From: Heliobacterium mobile | GTDB taxonomy: Bacteria > Bacillota > Desulfitobacteriia > Heliobacteriales > Heliobacteriaceae | Length of the DNA: 40,919 nt | Direction: 5' to 3' | Assembly (NCBI RefSeq): GCF_009720735.1 | Contig: NZ_WNKU01000029.1 | Coordinates: 1 to 40,919, forward strand | In this document: piece after piece, positions 1 to 8,226 of the stretch | Numbering within the stretch: the stretch's first letter is position 1 | Layout: the number at the start of each line of letters is the position of its first letter | Made by a program: the position numbers and the translations under genes | The notes under the pieces: model-generated | Told to the model about the DNA's origin: nothing | The model's input: only the letters and a program-made list of their open reading frames with translations | Databases searched by the model: none

Positions 1-312
1 AGCACCAGAATTTGTTGGCGAAATTCCCATACTGGTTAAGGGTTTAACGCGATTTTTAATCTGCGAAACTTGAGTTAAAAATAGCTAGACTTTACGACAC
101 AGTAAACGGCTTATTAGCGTAAAACTCCAATGAAAAATTCAGAGTACTTAACAAACAATCGTTATTTTATGTAAACGTTTAATTCAAAGTAAAATCGTAA
201 AACCTTTGTAATAAAACCATAGTTTTGCGTTTCCAAAATAAAAGCATAGCTTTGCCTTTCGCGCAAAGCTATGCTGTAAGTGACATTACTATTCGTCTTA
301 GTTTGTCATAAT
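1..312. other. AT-rich non-coding left edge
   Basis: I find no convincing gene here. The stretch is strongly AT-rich with many stops in all frames. Its only clear structure is the hairpin at 243-275, which lies downstream of the minus-strand tRNA-Sec gene. An imperfect copy of the hairpin's left arm lies just before it, at about 213-234. Confidence 0.5.
243..275 (-). terminator. Hairpin terminator after tRNA-Sec
   Basis: A perfect 13-bp stem (243-255 with 263-275, 7-nt loop) is followed on the minus strand by a T-rich run (TTTATTTT, about 242-235). It lies 38 bp past the 3' end of tRNA-Sec in the direction of transcription, so it probably ends the selC transcript. Confidence 0.6.
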
Positions 313-410
313 TGGCGGGAGTGCGTAGGAATCGAACCTACCGCGCCCGGGTTAGCCGCGCGCCTACCGGGTTTGAAGCCCGTGAAGCCCACCAGGACCC
401 ATTCACTCCC
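313..410 (-). tRNA. selC: Selenocysteine tRNA (anticodon UCA), CCA encoded
   Basis: The minus strand reads as a 98-nt tRNA ending in an encoded GCCA. It has the oversized bacterial tRNA-Sec form: a long acceptor branch, an extended D arm, a long G/C-rich variable arm and the T loop UUCGAUU closed by GUAGG/CCUAC. The anticodon loop is CUUCAAA, giving anticodon UCA, which reads UGA. Seven acceptor pairs are perfect. The eighth position, which pairs in bacterial tRNA-Sec, appears as an A/G mismatch (403/324). The tRNA is charged with serine, converted to Sec-tRNA by SelA with selenophosphate, and delivered by SelB, which is encoded on the same strand at 3744-5732. selA and selD are not in the window. 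Confidence 0.96.
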
Positions 411-547
411 GTGTACTGCAAATAAGATCGCTTCTGTTGAGTAGATTAAATGGGGCTAATCACCTTGGAAATGAGAGACTGTGACTTATCTGTTGCTCTA
501 TGATAGCATTAATTGTCGAAAAAATAAATATTTGGAGCGGATATATC

Positions 548-874
548 ATGGAGAAAACACTATCCGAACTCAAGCAGAATTACTTAGATGATCAAGAAAA
601 ATTCGATTCGGGCAGTGGAAAAGATGTCGAGTGGATTAACGTGGGGGATGCTTTTTTTCATGATTTTCAGATGAAATCCAAAGTGGAATATGAAAAAGCC
701 CTCTCTGAAACTAAAAATTCCTTGCTAAGCACCAAAGACAGGGTGGTGCACCTTGCCCGCTCCCTCGTTCACCAAGCTGTTAAGGAAGATTGTGCATTGC
801 ACTTTGACGAGTTAACCCAGGCTGTTCAACGCCTTGACGCCTTAGAAGCAGACCTTAAAGAAGCTGAAAAGTAA
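548..874 (+). CDS. Small hypothetical helical protein (108 aa)
   Basis: I do not recognise this protein. The ATG at 548 is chosen because GGAG (534-537) sits about 10 nt upstream; an in-frame ATG at 500 has no such site. The product is soluble, acidic and lysine-rich, with no signal peptide or membrane segment. It has heptad-like charged helices in its C-terminal half (residues ~45-108) ending in a Leu/Ala/Glu-rich stretch, so a small helical bundle or coiled coil is likely. It is the only plus-strand gene among minus-strand neighbours. Its role is unknown. Confidence 0.6.
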   Translation: MEKTLSELKQNYLDDQEKFDSGSGKDVEWINVGDAFFHDFQMKSKVEYEKALSETKNSLLSTKDRVVHLARSLVHQAVKEDCALHFDELTQAVQRLDALEADLKEAEK

Positions 875-877
875 AGA

Positions 878-898
878 ACTCGCCTTTATTAAGCGAGT
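878..898 (-). terminator. Possible terminator between convergent genes
   Basis: A 6-bp stem ACTCGC/GCGAGT (878-883 with 893-898) lies between the stop of the plus-strand small gene and the stop of the minus-strand copper-binding gene. On the minus strand it is followed by a T-rich run (TTCTTTACTTTT), so it more likely serves the minus-strand gene. Confidence 0.4.
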
Positions 899-948
899 CC
901 TTACATGCTCTGTACTTAAAGAGCGACTCTCCTTATCTTCCCTGTTTT

Positions 949-1299
949 CTATCTACCCCTAGCAAAGGCTTCGCATTCTCTCGCACAATGGAAGCAGATT
1001 TGGGCGCACTCTTGCGATTCCCGGTCAGGGAATCGGCAACATTCCTTCCCACAGGCTTCACAGATGCAAGCACAAACATGTGCCAACTGTTGGGCAAAGG
1101 GACTCCGACGGGCGACGAATTTTGCGGTAAGCCCGCAAATATCGGCGCAGTCGCGCAGTAGCAACAGTTGCCGTGAGCGCTGACGTACATCATGGAGGCA
1201 GGCCACATGAGTAACCATGTGTTCGCAAGTAGCTTCACAGTTTTGGATTGTATCGAGCAACCGGGAATGATGGCCCTGATGGCCCATGTGATCGTACAT
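949..1299 (-). CDS. Four-helix-bundle copper-binding protein (DUF326/Csp-like)
   Basis: A 116-aa protein with 14 cysteines, mostly spaced as CxxxC or CxxC along amphipathic helices (for example CEATC, CADIC, CACICEAC, CAQICFHC). This is the hallmark of the DUF326 / copper storage protein (Csp, YhjQ-like) family, in which inward-facing cysteines of a four-helix bundle hold Cu(I). The N terminus is His/Met-rich (MYDHMGHQGHH), which may also bind metal. No signal peptide is visible, so it is probably cytosolic. The ATG start has a good ribosome site, GGGAGGA, about 6 nt upstream. No copper pump or CsoR lies next to it. A spurious overlapping open frame covers the same bases in another frame. Confidence 0.88.
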   Translation of the reverse strand: MYDHMGHQGHHSRLLDTIQNCEATCEHMVTHVACLHDVRQRSRQLLLLRDCADICGLTAKFVARRSPFAQQLAHVCACICEACGKECCRFPDRESQECAQICFHCARECEAFARGR

Positions 1300-1385
1300 T
1301 CGGATTCCTCCCTGTCTAACTTACGAAATATGCATATTCCTTTGCCCAAACAATTGAAACTTGTCCCATTTCCAAATACATCCTA

Positions 1386-1414
1386 GTGACTTTTTTCACT
1401 GCTTCAGGTAGAAT
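1386..1414 (+). promoter_or_regulatory. Promoter for the candidate RNA
   Basis: GTGACT (1386-1391) and TAGAAT (1409-1414) are separated by 17 bp, a good sigma-A spacing. Transcription would begin around 1417-1422, just at the first helix of the structured region that follows. Confidence 0.55.
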
Positions 1415-1416
1415 AC

Positions 1417-1688
1417 ATCTTGTCGGTGGAACACCGGCGGTACCTGCTGGGTACGTTGCCGATTAATGTTTTCAATCTATAAGTTTAATTTAGGGAGCCG
1501 GGTTCGCTTACGGCTGTCATGCCTGCTATGATGGGACGGCAAATGTGAGTGACAAGGCACCCACGTGCGAGAGCATGGTTGGAAAACGTGTCGGTGACGG
1601 CCTTTGTGGGCCTTACATAGGTAAAACAACAGTCTGTATTTTTTGAGTAAAAAGAAACCTCCAAGCGATTATTGCTTGGAGGTTTTTT
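1417..1688 (+). ncRNA. Candidate free-standing structured RNA, about 270 nt, unassigned
   Basis: The segment has its own promoter (1386-1414) and ends in a strong terminator (1655-1688), with no convincing reading frame and no plus-strand gene downstream. Several helices can be drawn: CTTGTC (1419-1424) with GACAAG (1551-1556); CGGC/GCCG enclosing GTACC-TGCTG-GGTAC (1435-1461); AGCCG/CGGCT (1496-1515); and GGCC-TTTGTG-GGCC (1599-1612). It does not match the consensus motifs I remember for tmRNA, SRP RNA, RNase P RNA, T-boxes or the common riboswitches. A 6S-type or lineage-specific regulatory RNA is possible. A 70-codon minus-strand frame overlaps it but looks non-coding. Confidence 0.5.
1655..1688. 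terminator. Strong bidirectional terminator
   Basis: A 12-bp stem (1655-1666 with 1674-1685, 7-nt loop) is followed by a T run on the plus strand (1683-1688). On the minus strand a T-rich run (TTTCTTTTT) also follows. It can end both the plus-strand RNA and the minus-strand spoIIR transcript. Confidence 0.85.
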
Positions 1689-1778
1689 GCTTACCAATAT
1701 TCTGCTGATTTTTAATCGAATATCCCTAAATACATTGTTTGTTTTGCTCTATTAAAAGTGTTTATTATTTTCCCTGTT

Positions 1779-2402
1779 TTATTGCGTTTTTTCTTGAATC
1801 CAGTCCCAAAGCTTTGAGCGTATTTCCACATTCGCCATCTCCGGTTGGCCTTCATTTACGGTGCTATTCTCTACCGTAGCTGCAGGGACCGTTACCTGAG
1901 CGCCAGTTCGATCACTTAAGCACAGGGGCGGGTAGAGTACACACCACCAGTTGGCCCCTTTGCCTTCGCCGATAACGACGCGCAAGGCTTCGTATTCACC
2001 GGCTGGGGCGACAAGATGGCCGTAGACCTTTTTGGGGAACTGAAACCGGCCGACTTGCGGTGCTACGCTATAATTGTAGCCTTCTTGTTGAACCCGCTCC
2101 TCTGCTTTCTTCTGGATTTCATCCAGATGCTGCAAGACTACTTCCCGGGATTCTTCGACAGAGTGACAATCAGCGAGCAGCGGGTCCACATAGGCAAGGA
2201 TTTCGTCTCGAACTTTTAACTTCAAGGCTTGGTCGGCCGGATCGTCCGATGGTGCGATCACATGCAACCGAAGCAGGGGTAAAGGTGAAGTCGTGCGGGC
2301 CTCCAAGTGCGGCAGGTAGAAGGCCACTCCACCCAATAGGATGATGAGTAAGGTGGAAAAGGTCAGGACCTGGAAGGCAGGAGAGAAGCGGTTGCGGAAC
2401 AA
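1779..2402 (-). CDS. spoIIR: Stage II sporulation protein R
   Basis: SpoIIR is made in the forespore and signals across the septum to activate the SpoIIGA protease that matures pro-sigma-E. Family marks are clear: one N-terminal hydrophobic segment, then LRLHVIAPSDDPADQALKLK, later GRFQFPKKVYG, PAGEYEALRVVIGEGKG and NWWCVLYPPLC. I choose the TTG at 2402 (207 aa) because GGGAGGAG lies 6 nt upstream. An ATG at 2474 would add 24 residues but lacks a Shine-Dalgarno sequence. It shows that the organism is, or recently was, a spore former. Confidence 0.93.
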   Translation of the reverse strand: MFRNRFSPAFQVLTFSTLLIILLGGVAFYLPHLEARTTSPLPLLRLHVIAPSDDPADQALKLKVRDEILAYVDPLLADCHSVEESREVVLQHLDEIQKKAEERVQQEGYNYSVAPQVGRFQFPKKVYGHLVAPAGEYEALRVVIGEGKGANWWCVLYPPLCLSDRTGAQVTVPAATVENSTVNEGQPEMANVEIRSKLWDWIQEKTQ

Positions 2403-2489
2403 GATGTTCTCCTCCCTGAAGGTGTTTTCCCTTACAGGAAGTATTCTTGCCTTCGTCAACCGCCCCTTAAACATGAGGTTTCGGATTCT

Positions 2490-3653
2490 TTACTGGTTGG
2501 GAGGAATCACTTCAACCAGACGAAGTTCTGAATCAAGCTTCATAATCGCCATGGGACGCAAAGCATGGCGCTCCCCGTCGATTCGCATCCGTCCACCAGT
2601 GACTGGCCAACTAGATATGGCCATCTGTTGCATCAATTTTGACGGATCTCTTTGGACGATCGGCGTAGACAGTGCATTAATCAGGCCCCTTGTCGCTTCG
2701 TAAGCCCACAGGGCCATCGGCTGAGGATATTCGTTATACCGTTTTTGATAAACTTGGATAAATTCATCGGCTTGTCCAGTGGGGATAAAATTCGGCGTCG
2801 TATAAAGCAACCGCCAGGATTCTCCTGTTTTTTCTTTGTTGGCAAGTTCTTTCGCGGCCGACTCTAGTCCGTCACCGCCGATGATCGGTGTCTCTATTCC
2901 TTTTTGCCGAGCTTGTTGTAAAAAGGCCCGTGCTTCTTTGGCGTAGCCGGGCAAATAGATCAGGTCGGCTTTTTCTTTTTGGATTTCCGTTAAGATCGCA
3001 CCAAAATCCTGTTGCCCTCGTTTGTAGCTAATCTCTTTAACAATTGTAGCGCCTTGTCCTTCGCAAGCTTTTTGAAACGCCTGTGCAAGGGACTGAGCGT
3101 AAGCGCTTTTTTCCTCGGTCACCATGAGGGCTTGCCGGTAGCCGCTTTTGACAACGTACTGTGCGGCAGCAGTTCCTTGCTGTTCATCATTGTAGGTTCC
3201 CTGTAAGACCTTTTCCCCTAAGGCAGGGATGGACGGGTTAGTCGACAGACTGATGAGCGGAACTGTGAGACCGGCCTTGAGCAGCGCTTCTGCTTTGGAC
3301 GGAGTGATGGGCCCCAAAACGGCAACGGCGGCATTTTTCTGCACTTGTTCTGGAATTCCAGACAATCCGGTGGTGTCGTTGGCGTCAACCGTGGTGATTT
3401 CAAAAGGTCGGCCATTTTTCCCTATTTGGTTTGCCTCTTCGACAGCCATCTTGACCCCTTTCATGGCCGCCTGGCCCCAAGGTGCTACCGGCCCAGTCAG
3501 TTCCACGGCTACTTCTATCATAATAGGGGGGCCCTCTAATTTTCCCGGTGCCATCACAGAAACTGCTTTCATCCAGCTGACGTAGAAGAGCCCAGGTAGG
3601 AGAAACATCAGTCCAAATACGGTGATCAAAGAACGTTTTGTAATAAAGATCAA
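2490..3653 (-). CDS. LivK-type branched-chain amino acid ABC substrate-binding protein
   Basis: A periplasmic-binding-protein type I (Leu/Ile/Val-binding family) protein of about 387 aa. An N-terminal hydrophobic segment (~8-28) serves as signal or anchor, with no lipobox cysteine. The mature part opens with IMIEVAVELTGPVAPWGQAA, followed by the family block AVLGPITPSKAEA and SLSTNPSIPAL, and DLIYLPGYAKEA in lobe 2. Two TTG starts are possible; the one at 3653 has GGAGGG 6 nt upstream, while the one at 3659 abuts it. No transporter permease or ATPase genes lie nearby, so it is an orphan receptor. The ligand cannot be told from sequence. Confidence 0.85.
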   Translation of the reverse strand: MIFITKRSLITVFGLMFLLPGLFYVSWMKAVSVMAPGKLEGPPIMIEVAVELTGPVAPWGQAAMKGVKMAVEEANQIGKNGRPFEITTVDANDTTGLSGIPEQVQKNAAVAVLGPITPSKAEALLKAGLTVPLISLSTNPSIPALGEKVLQGTYNDEQQGTAAAQYVVKSGYRQALMVTEEKSAYAQSLAQAFQKACEGQGATIVKEISYKRGQQDFGAILTEIQKEKADLIYLPGYAKEARAFLQQARQKGIETPIIGGDGLESAAKELANKEKTGESWRLLYTTPNFIPTGQADEFIQVYQKRYNEYPQPMALWAYEATRGLINALSTPIVQRDPSKLMQQMAISSWPVTGGRMRIDGERHALRPMAIMKLDSELRLVEVIPPNQ

Positions 3654-3743
3654 AGACAACCCTCCTCTCTATTGAAGAGGGTATGTGAAAAAAAACGAGG
3701 CTATGACCATTTTTCCAATTGTTACCTCAATTTATTTCAGACG

Positions 3744-5732
3744 CTAATGACCAGCTTCTTTTCTAAAGTTCATGTTTTTGCTGAACGCTACCCGTTTGTC
3801 CCCTACTCGCCGGGTCACTCGTTCCCGGTCCGACCACTCCAATAAGGGAACGATATACTTGCGGGAACTCCCGGTCAGGTTACGCACATCAGCCACGGTG
3901 AGTTCTCCATAGCTCGTAAGACCTTTTTCAACTGTATCGATAAAGTTCTGAAGGGCTTGTCTATGAAAAAGCAATCCGTCAGCGATTTTTTGGAGTCTTC
4001 CTGATTCCGTAAGATAATTTAGATATTCTTCTAATTCTGAGAGAGTACGCTGTTCCGCCTCGACCCATTCTTTGGTCACCTCGCTTAAAGTAGGTGGTTG
4101 CAGTCCCGTAGACGCAAACTGCTGCTCTAGAGCGTTCAGTCTCCGAGCCACTTCCCCCTCCGGTACCGGTACGTAACCTGAACGCGCCAAGAGGTTTTCG
4201 TGCAGGCTGATCCTTCCTTTCTGATGGAGCGTCGCCAGCAGTGCACCATAGGCTTTTTGGTCCCATTGGGGTGTCAGTCGCCCTTTGAGATCTTCTTTCG
4301 GTAAGCCTGGACGAAGGGGATATTTTTGATGAAAAGCACCCAGTTCCCTTTCGATGGATTTTACCAGTCCTTCCAATCTTGTCACCGCGAGAAAATAGGG
4401 TTCACCATCGCCCTGGAAAACGAAAATATCGAAGGGGGTTTCTGAAGATCTAATTTCCGTCACGATGGATTCGATTTCCGCCTTCGTTACATCGAGTACT
4501 TTGGCTGCCTCACTCATAGAAAGGGGATTCCCTGTTTGGGTAAGATGATGGGTCAATCGTTCGATAGGGCTTCCTGTCTCTTTCGTCGCAAGAGCGTACA
4601 CGATATCTTGACGATTTTTTTTTAGTTTTGCCGCTACGGGTTCAATGATTTGACCACCACCAACGGTCAGGGCTGGCGAATAGGTGCGAAGGACAAAGCG
4701 ATCTCCCTTTACGGTGACTATGGGATCTTCCAGGATGATTTGCGCATAGGCCTCTTCTCCCGGCGCCAGTTCTTCCCGATCGAGCAAGGAGATCCGTCCT
4801 AACGTTTCGCGAGTTCCACTGTGAAAGCGAATCCGTTCCCGATCTTTGAGGGGCTTGTCCCGCCCCGGCAGTGCTTTTAGCCGTACGCTTATTCGGTAAG
4901 ACGGTGTCAATAAACCAGGCTTGGCCAGCACGTCGCCCCGTTCCACTTGGCTTACTTCCACACCGGTAACATTGACCGCCACCCGCTGCCCGGCTTGGGC
5001 AGCGTCGACTTTTTTTCCGTGCACCTGCAGACCTCGCACACGTACTGTCCGTTCTGAAGGCATGATGGAAAGTACATCGCCAGCGCTGATGACACCTGAT
5101 GCTAAAGTACCGGTAACGACTGTACCAAAACCGGAGACCGTAAAAACCCGGTCGATGGGGAGTCGAACTGCACCGGCAAATGGACGTCGAGGGAGATGGC
5201 TCACTTTTTCGACGATACATTGTTTTAGTTCGGGCAATCCAATTCCCGTTGTCGACGAAACGGCAATGATCGGTACCTGGGACAGGCTGGTACCTGATAA
5301 AAATTCTTTGACTTCGTCGACCATCAGTTCAAGCCATTCCTCATCCACAAGATCAGCCTTTGTCAATACGACCATCCCCCGGGGCACCTGGAGCAGTTCG
5401 ATAATATCGAGATGCTCTCGCGTTTGCGGCATGATCCCTTCATCGGCAGCGATTATGAGCATCACCAGGTCCATCCCTGAGACCCCTGCCACCATTTGTT
5501 TGATAAAACGTTCATGGCCGGGGACATCGACAAAGCCAGCCTGCAGCCCCCTCGGAAGGACAAAGGGGGCAAATCCAAGTTCAATGGAGATGCCCCGTTC
5601 TTTTTCTTCTTTCAGTCGATCTGTATCTACACCGGTTAACGCTTTCACCAATTGGGTTTTGCCATGATCGACATGGCCGGCCGTACCGATGATGATGTGG
5701 TGGTCTTCAAGATTTACGACACTCTTCTCCAC
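3744..5732 (-). CDS. selB: Selenocysteine-specific elongation factor SelB
   Basis: SelB binds GTP, Sec-tRNA(Sec) and the SECIS hairpin of selenoprotein mRNAs and places Sec at UGA codons. The 662-aa protein has the EF-Tu-like GTPase first: G1 GHVDHGKT at residues 19-26, DVPGH at 69-73 and TKAD near 120. Then come two beta-barrel domains ([18 protein letters not shown]) and a C-terminal series of winged helices that bind the [18 protein letters not shown] near the C terminus is typical. The GTG start has GAGGGGGG about 7 nt upstream. The tRNA-Sec gene lies on the same strand 3.3 kb away, separated by unrelated genes. selA and selD must be elsewhere. Confidence 0.97.
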   Translation of the reverse strand: MEKSVVNLEDHHIIIGTAGHVDHGKTQLVKALTGVDTDRLKEEKERGISIELGFAPFVLPRGLQAGFVDVPGHERFIKQMVAGVSGMDLVMLIIAADEGIMPQTREHLDIIELLQVPRGMVVLTKADLVDEEWLELMVDEVKEFLSGTSLSQVPIIAVSSTTGIGLPELKQCIVEKVSHLPRRPFAGAVRLPIDRVFTVSGFGTVVTGTLASGVISAGDVLSIMPSERTVRVRGLQVHGKKVDAAQAGQRVAVNVTGVEVSQVERGDVLAKPGLLTPSYRISVRLKALPGRDKPLKDRERIRFHSGTRETLGRISLLDREELAPGEEAYAQIILEDPIVTVKGDRFVLRTYSPALTVGGGQIIEPVAAKLKKNRQDIVYALATKETGSPIERLTHHLTQTGNPLSMSEAAKVLDVTKAEIESIVTEIRSSETPFDIFVFQGDGEPYFLAVTRLEGLVKSIERELGAFHQKYPLRPGLPKEDLKGRLTPQWDQKAYGALLATLHQKGRISLHENLLARSGYVPVPEGEVARRLNALEQQFASTGLQPPTLSEVTKEWVEAEQRTLSELEEYLNYLTESGRLQKIADGLLFHRQALQNFIDTVEKGLTSYGELTVADVRNLTGSSRKYIVPLLEWSDRERVTRRVGDKRVAFSKNMNFRKEAGH

Positions 5733-5853
5733 GATAAGGCCCCCCTCATCTCTCTGCTGTCTCTATATCTATTTTCTAATCTTTTAGCGCCTTTGGGAAG
5801 CCCGGTTCGATGGAACCATGCAATGCATAGGATATAGCGTTCAATGATTGGTT

Positions 5854-6996
5854 TTAAATGGAAATTTTCTTATCGTGAGTGAGCAATAATTCTTTCAGTG
5901 CCACCCAGGCGATCGCGATGATCAGGGGAAGTCCCACATACCCGAAAAAGGGATACAAAGTGGCCACTAGCTCGGAAAAAGGCAGTAAGGCGAAGGGGGA
6001 CACGACGATGATGGAAAACAATAAACTTTTTCGATACTTCGGCCCTTTTTCCATTTTTGAGAGCCGTAAGGCAGCACCAAAGGCGCTGCCAAGAGCGGCC
6101 GTAAACATGGCTAACCAGAGCAAAAAAGCGTATATCTCACCTGTCCAAGGGTGTAAGGCACCAGCTAAAAACAGCATCGGCACAGGGTACCCCTCGATGG
6201 CAGGCACATAATGCAGCATAGCCAAGGTTAAGACATAGGCGAAAAGCCCTAGCGAGAGCCCGCCTACAGCGGCACCGAAGAATCCCCCTCGATGACGAAC
6301 TTGAGGTGCTAGAGCCACTAAGACGACGAGAGACATGGTTAGGTTAAAAGAAACATACAAAAAGGCGCTCAGTGCCGGCGATGACGGCAGGAGTCCAACT
6401 CCTCCACTCACCTCGGTTGCTTCAAAAGGATTATTCAAGCCGGCCATCGCCGGAATCGCGGCTTCCCCTTGGAGCGACGCGAGGGTACCTGTTTCTATCG
6501 GCGGCATCCAAAAAACGACGGCTGTCGCTACTGCTAAGCAGATGATTGACTTTAACGGTACAAGGATGGTATTGACCCAAACTAAAGACTTTAACCCCCA
6601 CCAAAGACTAGCGGTAACAAGGAACGCTGTTCCAGTTACACCGATCCAAGAAGGCCAACCCCATTGCTGTTCTACCAGTGCTCCTGTACCGGACAACATG
6701 ACCATGATACCGATGAACAAAGATGAGGCGATGACCACATCCATCACTTGCCCTATCCGACGTCCAAAGAGCATGTGGATGAGGTCCTGATATTGGGCGA
6801 CCCCTTTTTGACGGCAGACGTAAATGATCGCCGGTCCCAACAGTCCAAAGAGAAGCCCCGCTAAGATGACGGAACCCGACCCAGCGGGTCCATAGCGAAC
6901 AAAAAATTGCATGATTTCTTGTCCGGAGGCAAAACCTGCACCCAATACAGCGCCAACATAAACAGAGGCAACTTGAGCCTGCCAGAGGAATCCCAT
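5854..6996 (-). CDS. YkvI-family membrane protein
   Basis: A 380-aa, very hydrophobic protein with about ten predicted membrane segments. It begins with the family motif GAVLGAGFASGQEIMQFF, a broken first helix as in LeuT-fold (APC superfamily) transporters, and resembles B. subtilis YkvI (COG3949). Glycine-rich helix breaks and charged residues within helices fit a substrate/cation symporter, but no substrate is established. The ATG start has GGGGGAAG a few bases upstream. It lies head to head with yyaC (7086) and downstream of nothing obvious on its own strand. Confidence 0.85.
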   Translation of the reverse strand: MGFLWQAQVASVYVGAVLGAGFASGQEIMQFFVRYGPAGSGSVILAGLLFGLLGPAIIYVCRQKGVAQYQDLIHMLFGRRIGQVMDVVIASSLFIGIMVMLSGTGALVEQQWGWPSWIGVTGTAFLVTASLWWGLKSLVWVNTILVPLKSIICLAVATAVVFWMPPIETGTLASLQGEAAIPAMAGLNNPFEATEVSGGVGLLPSSPALSAFLYVSFNLTMSLVVLVALAPQVRHRGGFFGAAVGGLSLGLFAYVLTLAMLHYVPAIEGYPVPMLFLAGALHPWTGEIYAFLLWLAMFTAALGSAFGAALRLSKMEKGPKYRKSLLFSIIVVSPFALLPFSELVATLYPFFGYVGLPLIIAIAWVALKELLLTHDKKISI

Positions 6997-7085
6997 CTTT
7001 CTTCCCCCATTCCATAGGAGTGATGGTTTAATTTCCCTTTCCCAGGGGCATGATGATAATAAAACTGGATGAAAGGAGTATCGTC

Positions 7086-7748
7086 ATGGCCAATAAACGA
7101 GACTGGCAACACCTGCTGGCAGGAGAAAAACATTATTTCACCGGGTCTGATCGGCGGTGCGCTTATGAGATCGGTGAGGCCTTGGCCGAACTCTTTCTCT
7201 ATTTAGATCCCAGCCTCAGTCGTCCACGGGTTATTGTCTGCATTGGAACCGATCGCTCTACAGGCGATTGCCTCGGTCCACTCGTCGGTACACAGTTGAA
7301 ACCGCTGGCTTCGGCTTATTATCATATTTACGGGACCTTGGATGATCCCATTCACGCCACAAACCTAGTTGAACGAAAAAAAGCGATCGAAGAAGCTCAT
7401 CCCGATGCGTTGGTTATAGCTGTAGATGCTTCGCTCGGTCGGGTCGATCAAGTCGGTCAAGTGACCTTGTCTCTCGGCGGGTTACGCCCGGGCGCAGGCG
7501 TAAAAAAAGACCTCCCTGTGATAGGAGATCTTCACGTCACCGGCATCGTCAATGTCGGCGGCTTTATGGAATTTATGGTCTTACAAAACACACGCCTATC
7601 GGCAGTCGTCAGACTGGCTGATCAAATCAGCCGAGGGATATTATTCGGCTATTATCAAGCAGCCCGTCGGCAACCGGTCACGTCACTTACCTATAACGCG
7701 TCCGCTCCGGCTGCCGATTATTTATGGCTCGGACCGAACTGGCCGTAA
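7086..7748 (+). CDS. yyaC: Spore protease YyaC (DUF1256)
   Basis: A 220-aa homologue of YyaC, a sporulation protein with a hydrogenase-maturation-protease-like fold related to Gpr. Family blocks are RVIVCIGTDRSTGDCLGPLVG, YGTLDDPIHATNL, VIAVDASLGRV and GDLHVTGIVNVGGFMEF. The ATG at 7086 is preceded by AAAGGAG at good spacing; an in-frame ATG at 7050 lacks one. In B. subtilis yyaC lies next to spo0J (parB), so its presence here on the parB side of the origin is conserved synteny. Confidence 0.93.
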   Translation: MANKRDWQHLLAGEKHYFTGSDRRCAYEIGEALAELFLYLDPSLSRPRVIVCIGTDRSTGDCLGPLVGTQLKPLASAYYHIYGTLDDPIHATNLVERKKAIEEAHPDALVIAVDASLGRVDQVGQVTLSLGGLRPGAGVKKDLPVIGDLHVTGIVNVGGFMEFMVLQNTRLSAVVRLADQISRGILFGYYQAARRQPVTSLTYNASAPAADYLWLGPNWP

Positions 7749-7749
7749 A

Positions 7750-7785
7750 AAGCTGAAAAAGAAAAAGGCGGGGTATTACCGCGCC
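7750..7785 (-). terminator. Terminator overlapping the bactofilin stop codon
   Basis: On the minus strand GGCGCGGT (7785-7778) pairs with ACCCCGCC (7774-7767), allowing one mismatch, and is followed by TTTTTCTTTTT. The bactofilin TAA stop (7778-7776) begins in the last base pair of the stem and runs into the loop. Confidence 0.75.
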
Positions 7786-8210
7786 CCTTCCACCTGCAAT
7801 CCTTCTACCTGGCTTTCTTCTACATCATCGGCAACTTCAGCGATGGTAGACTGGCACCGTTCGGTTCGAGAACTGCCATGAAAGACAGCCCCTTCGTCGA
7901 TCACCAAACTGGCCGCTTGCAGGTCGCCATAAAGACGTCCTGTCGATGCGATTTCTAATCGGCCACTGGCATCGACATTGCCCCGTAGGGTTCCGGCGAT
8001 GATCACGTTGCGTCCTTCAATGGCAGCCTCGACCTTTCCCGTTTCACCGATGACGATATCGCCTTTTCCCAGTATTTCTCCGTTTAGCTGACCGTCTATC
8101 CGGACACTGCCCATGGCTTTTAAGGTGCCTGTGAACACTGATTCTTTCCCAACGATGGTGTCTACACGCTCGATTGTTGTCATGGTAGATTCTTTTTTAC
8201 GCCCAAACAT
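7776..8210 (-). CDS. Bactofilin family cytoskeletal protein
   Basis: A 144-aa bactofilin. Bactofilins polymerise without nucleotide into filaments that scaffold cell-wall enzymes at the membrane. The core (~residues 15-110) is a right-handed beta-helix repeat: SVFTGTLKAMGSVRIDGQLNGE, then GDIVIGETGKVEAAIEGRNV and LRGNVDASGRLEIASTGRLYGDL. A short charged N terminus and a disordered acidic C tail flank it. The ATG at 8210 has GGAGG 9 nt upstream; a TTG one codon earlier is also possible. It follows an M23 peptidase gene after 16 bp. This bactofilin/M23 pairing is common and suggests that the filament positions the peptidase. Confidence 0.93.
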   Translation of the reverse strand: MFGRKKESTMTTIERVDTIVGKESVFTGTLKAMGSVRIDGQLNGEILGKGDIVIGETGKVEAAIEGRNVIIAGTLRGNVDASGRLEIASTGRLYGDLQAASLVIDEGAVFHGSSRTERCQSTIAEVADDVEESQVEGLQVEGAR

Positions 8211-8226
8211 CAAATCGCGCCTCCAT

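Noticed and set aside
933..1349. 138-codon minus-strand frame overlapping the copper-binding gene
   Set aside because: It is the shifted shadow of the cysteine-rich protein, which has the good ribosome site and family motifs.
1417..1688. T-box or cobalamin, c-di-GMP or Moco riboswitch
   Set aside because: The consensus boxes I know for these are absent and no plus-strand gene follows the terminator.
1485..1697. 70-codon minus-strand frame in the candidate RNA region
   Set aside because: It has no ribosome site or family match and begins inside the terminator hairpin.
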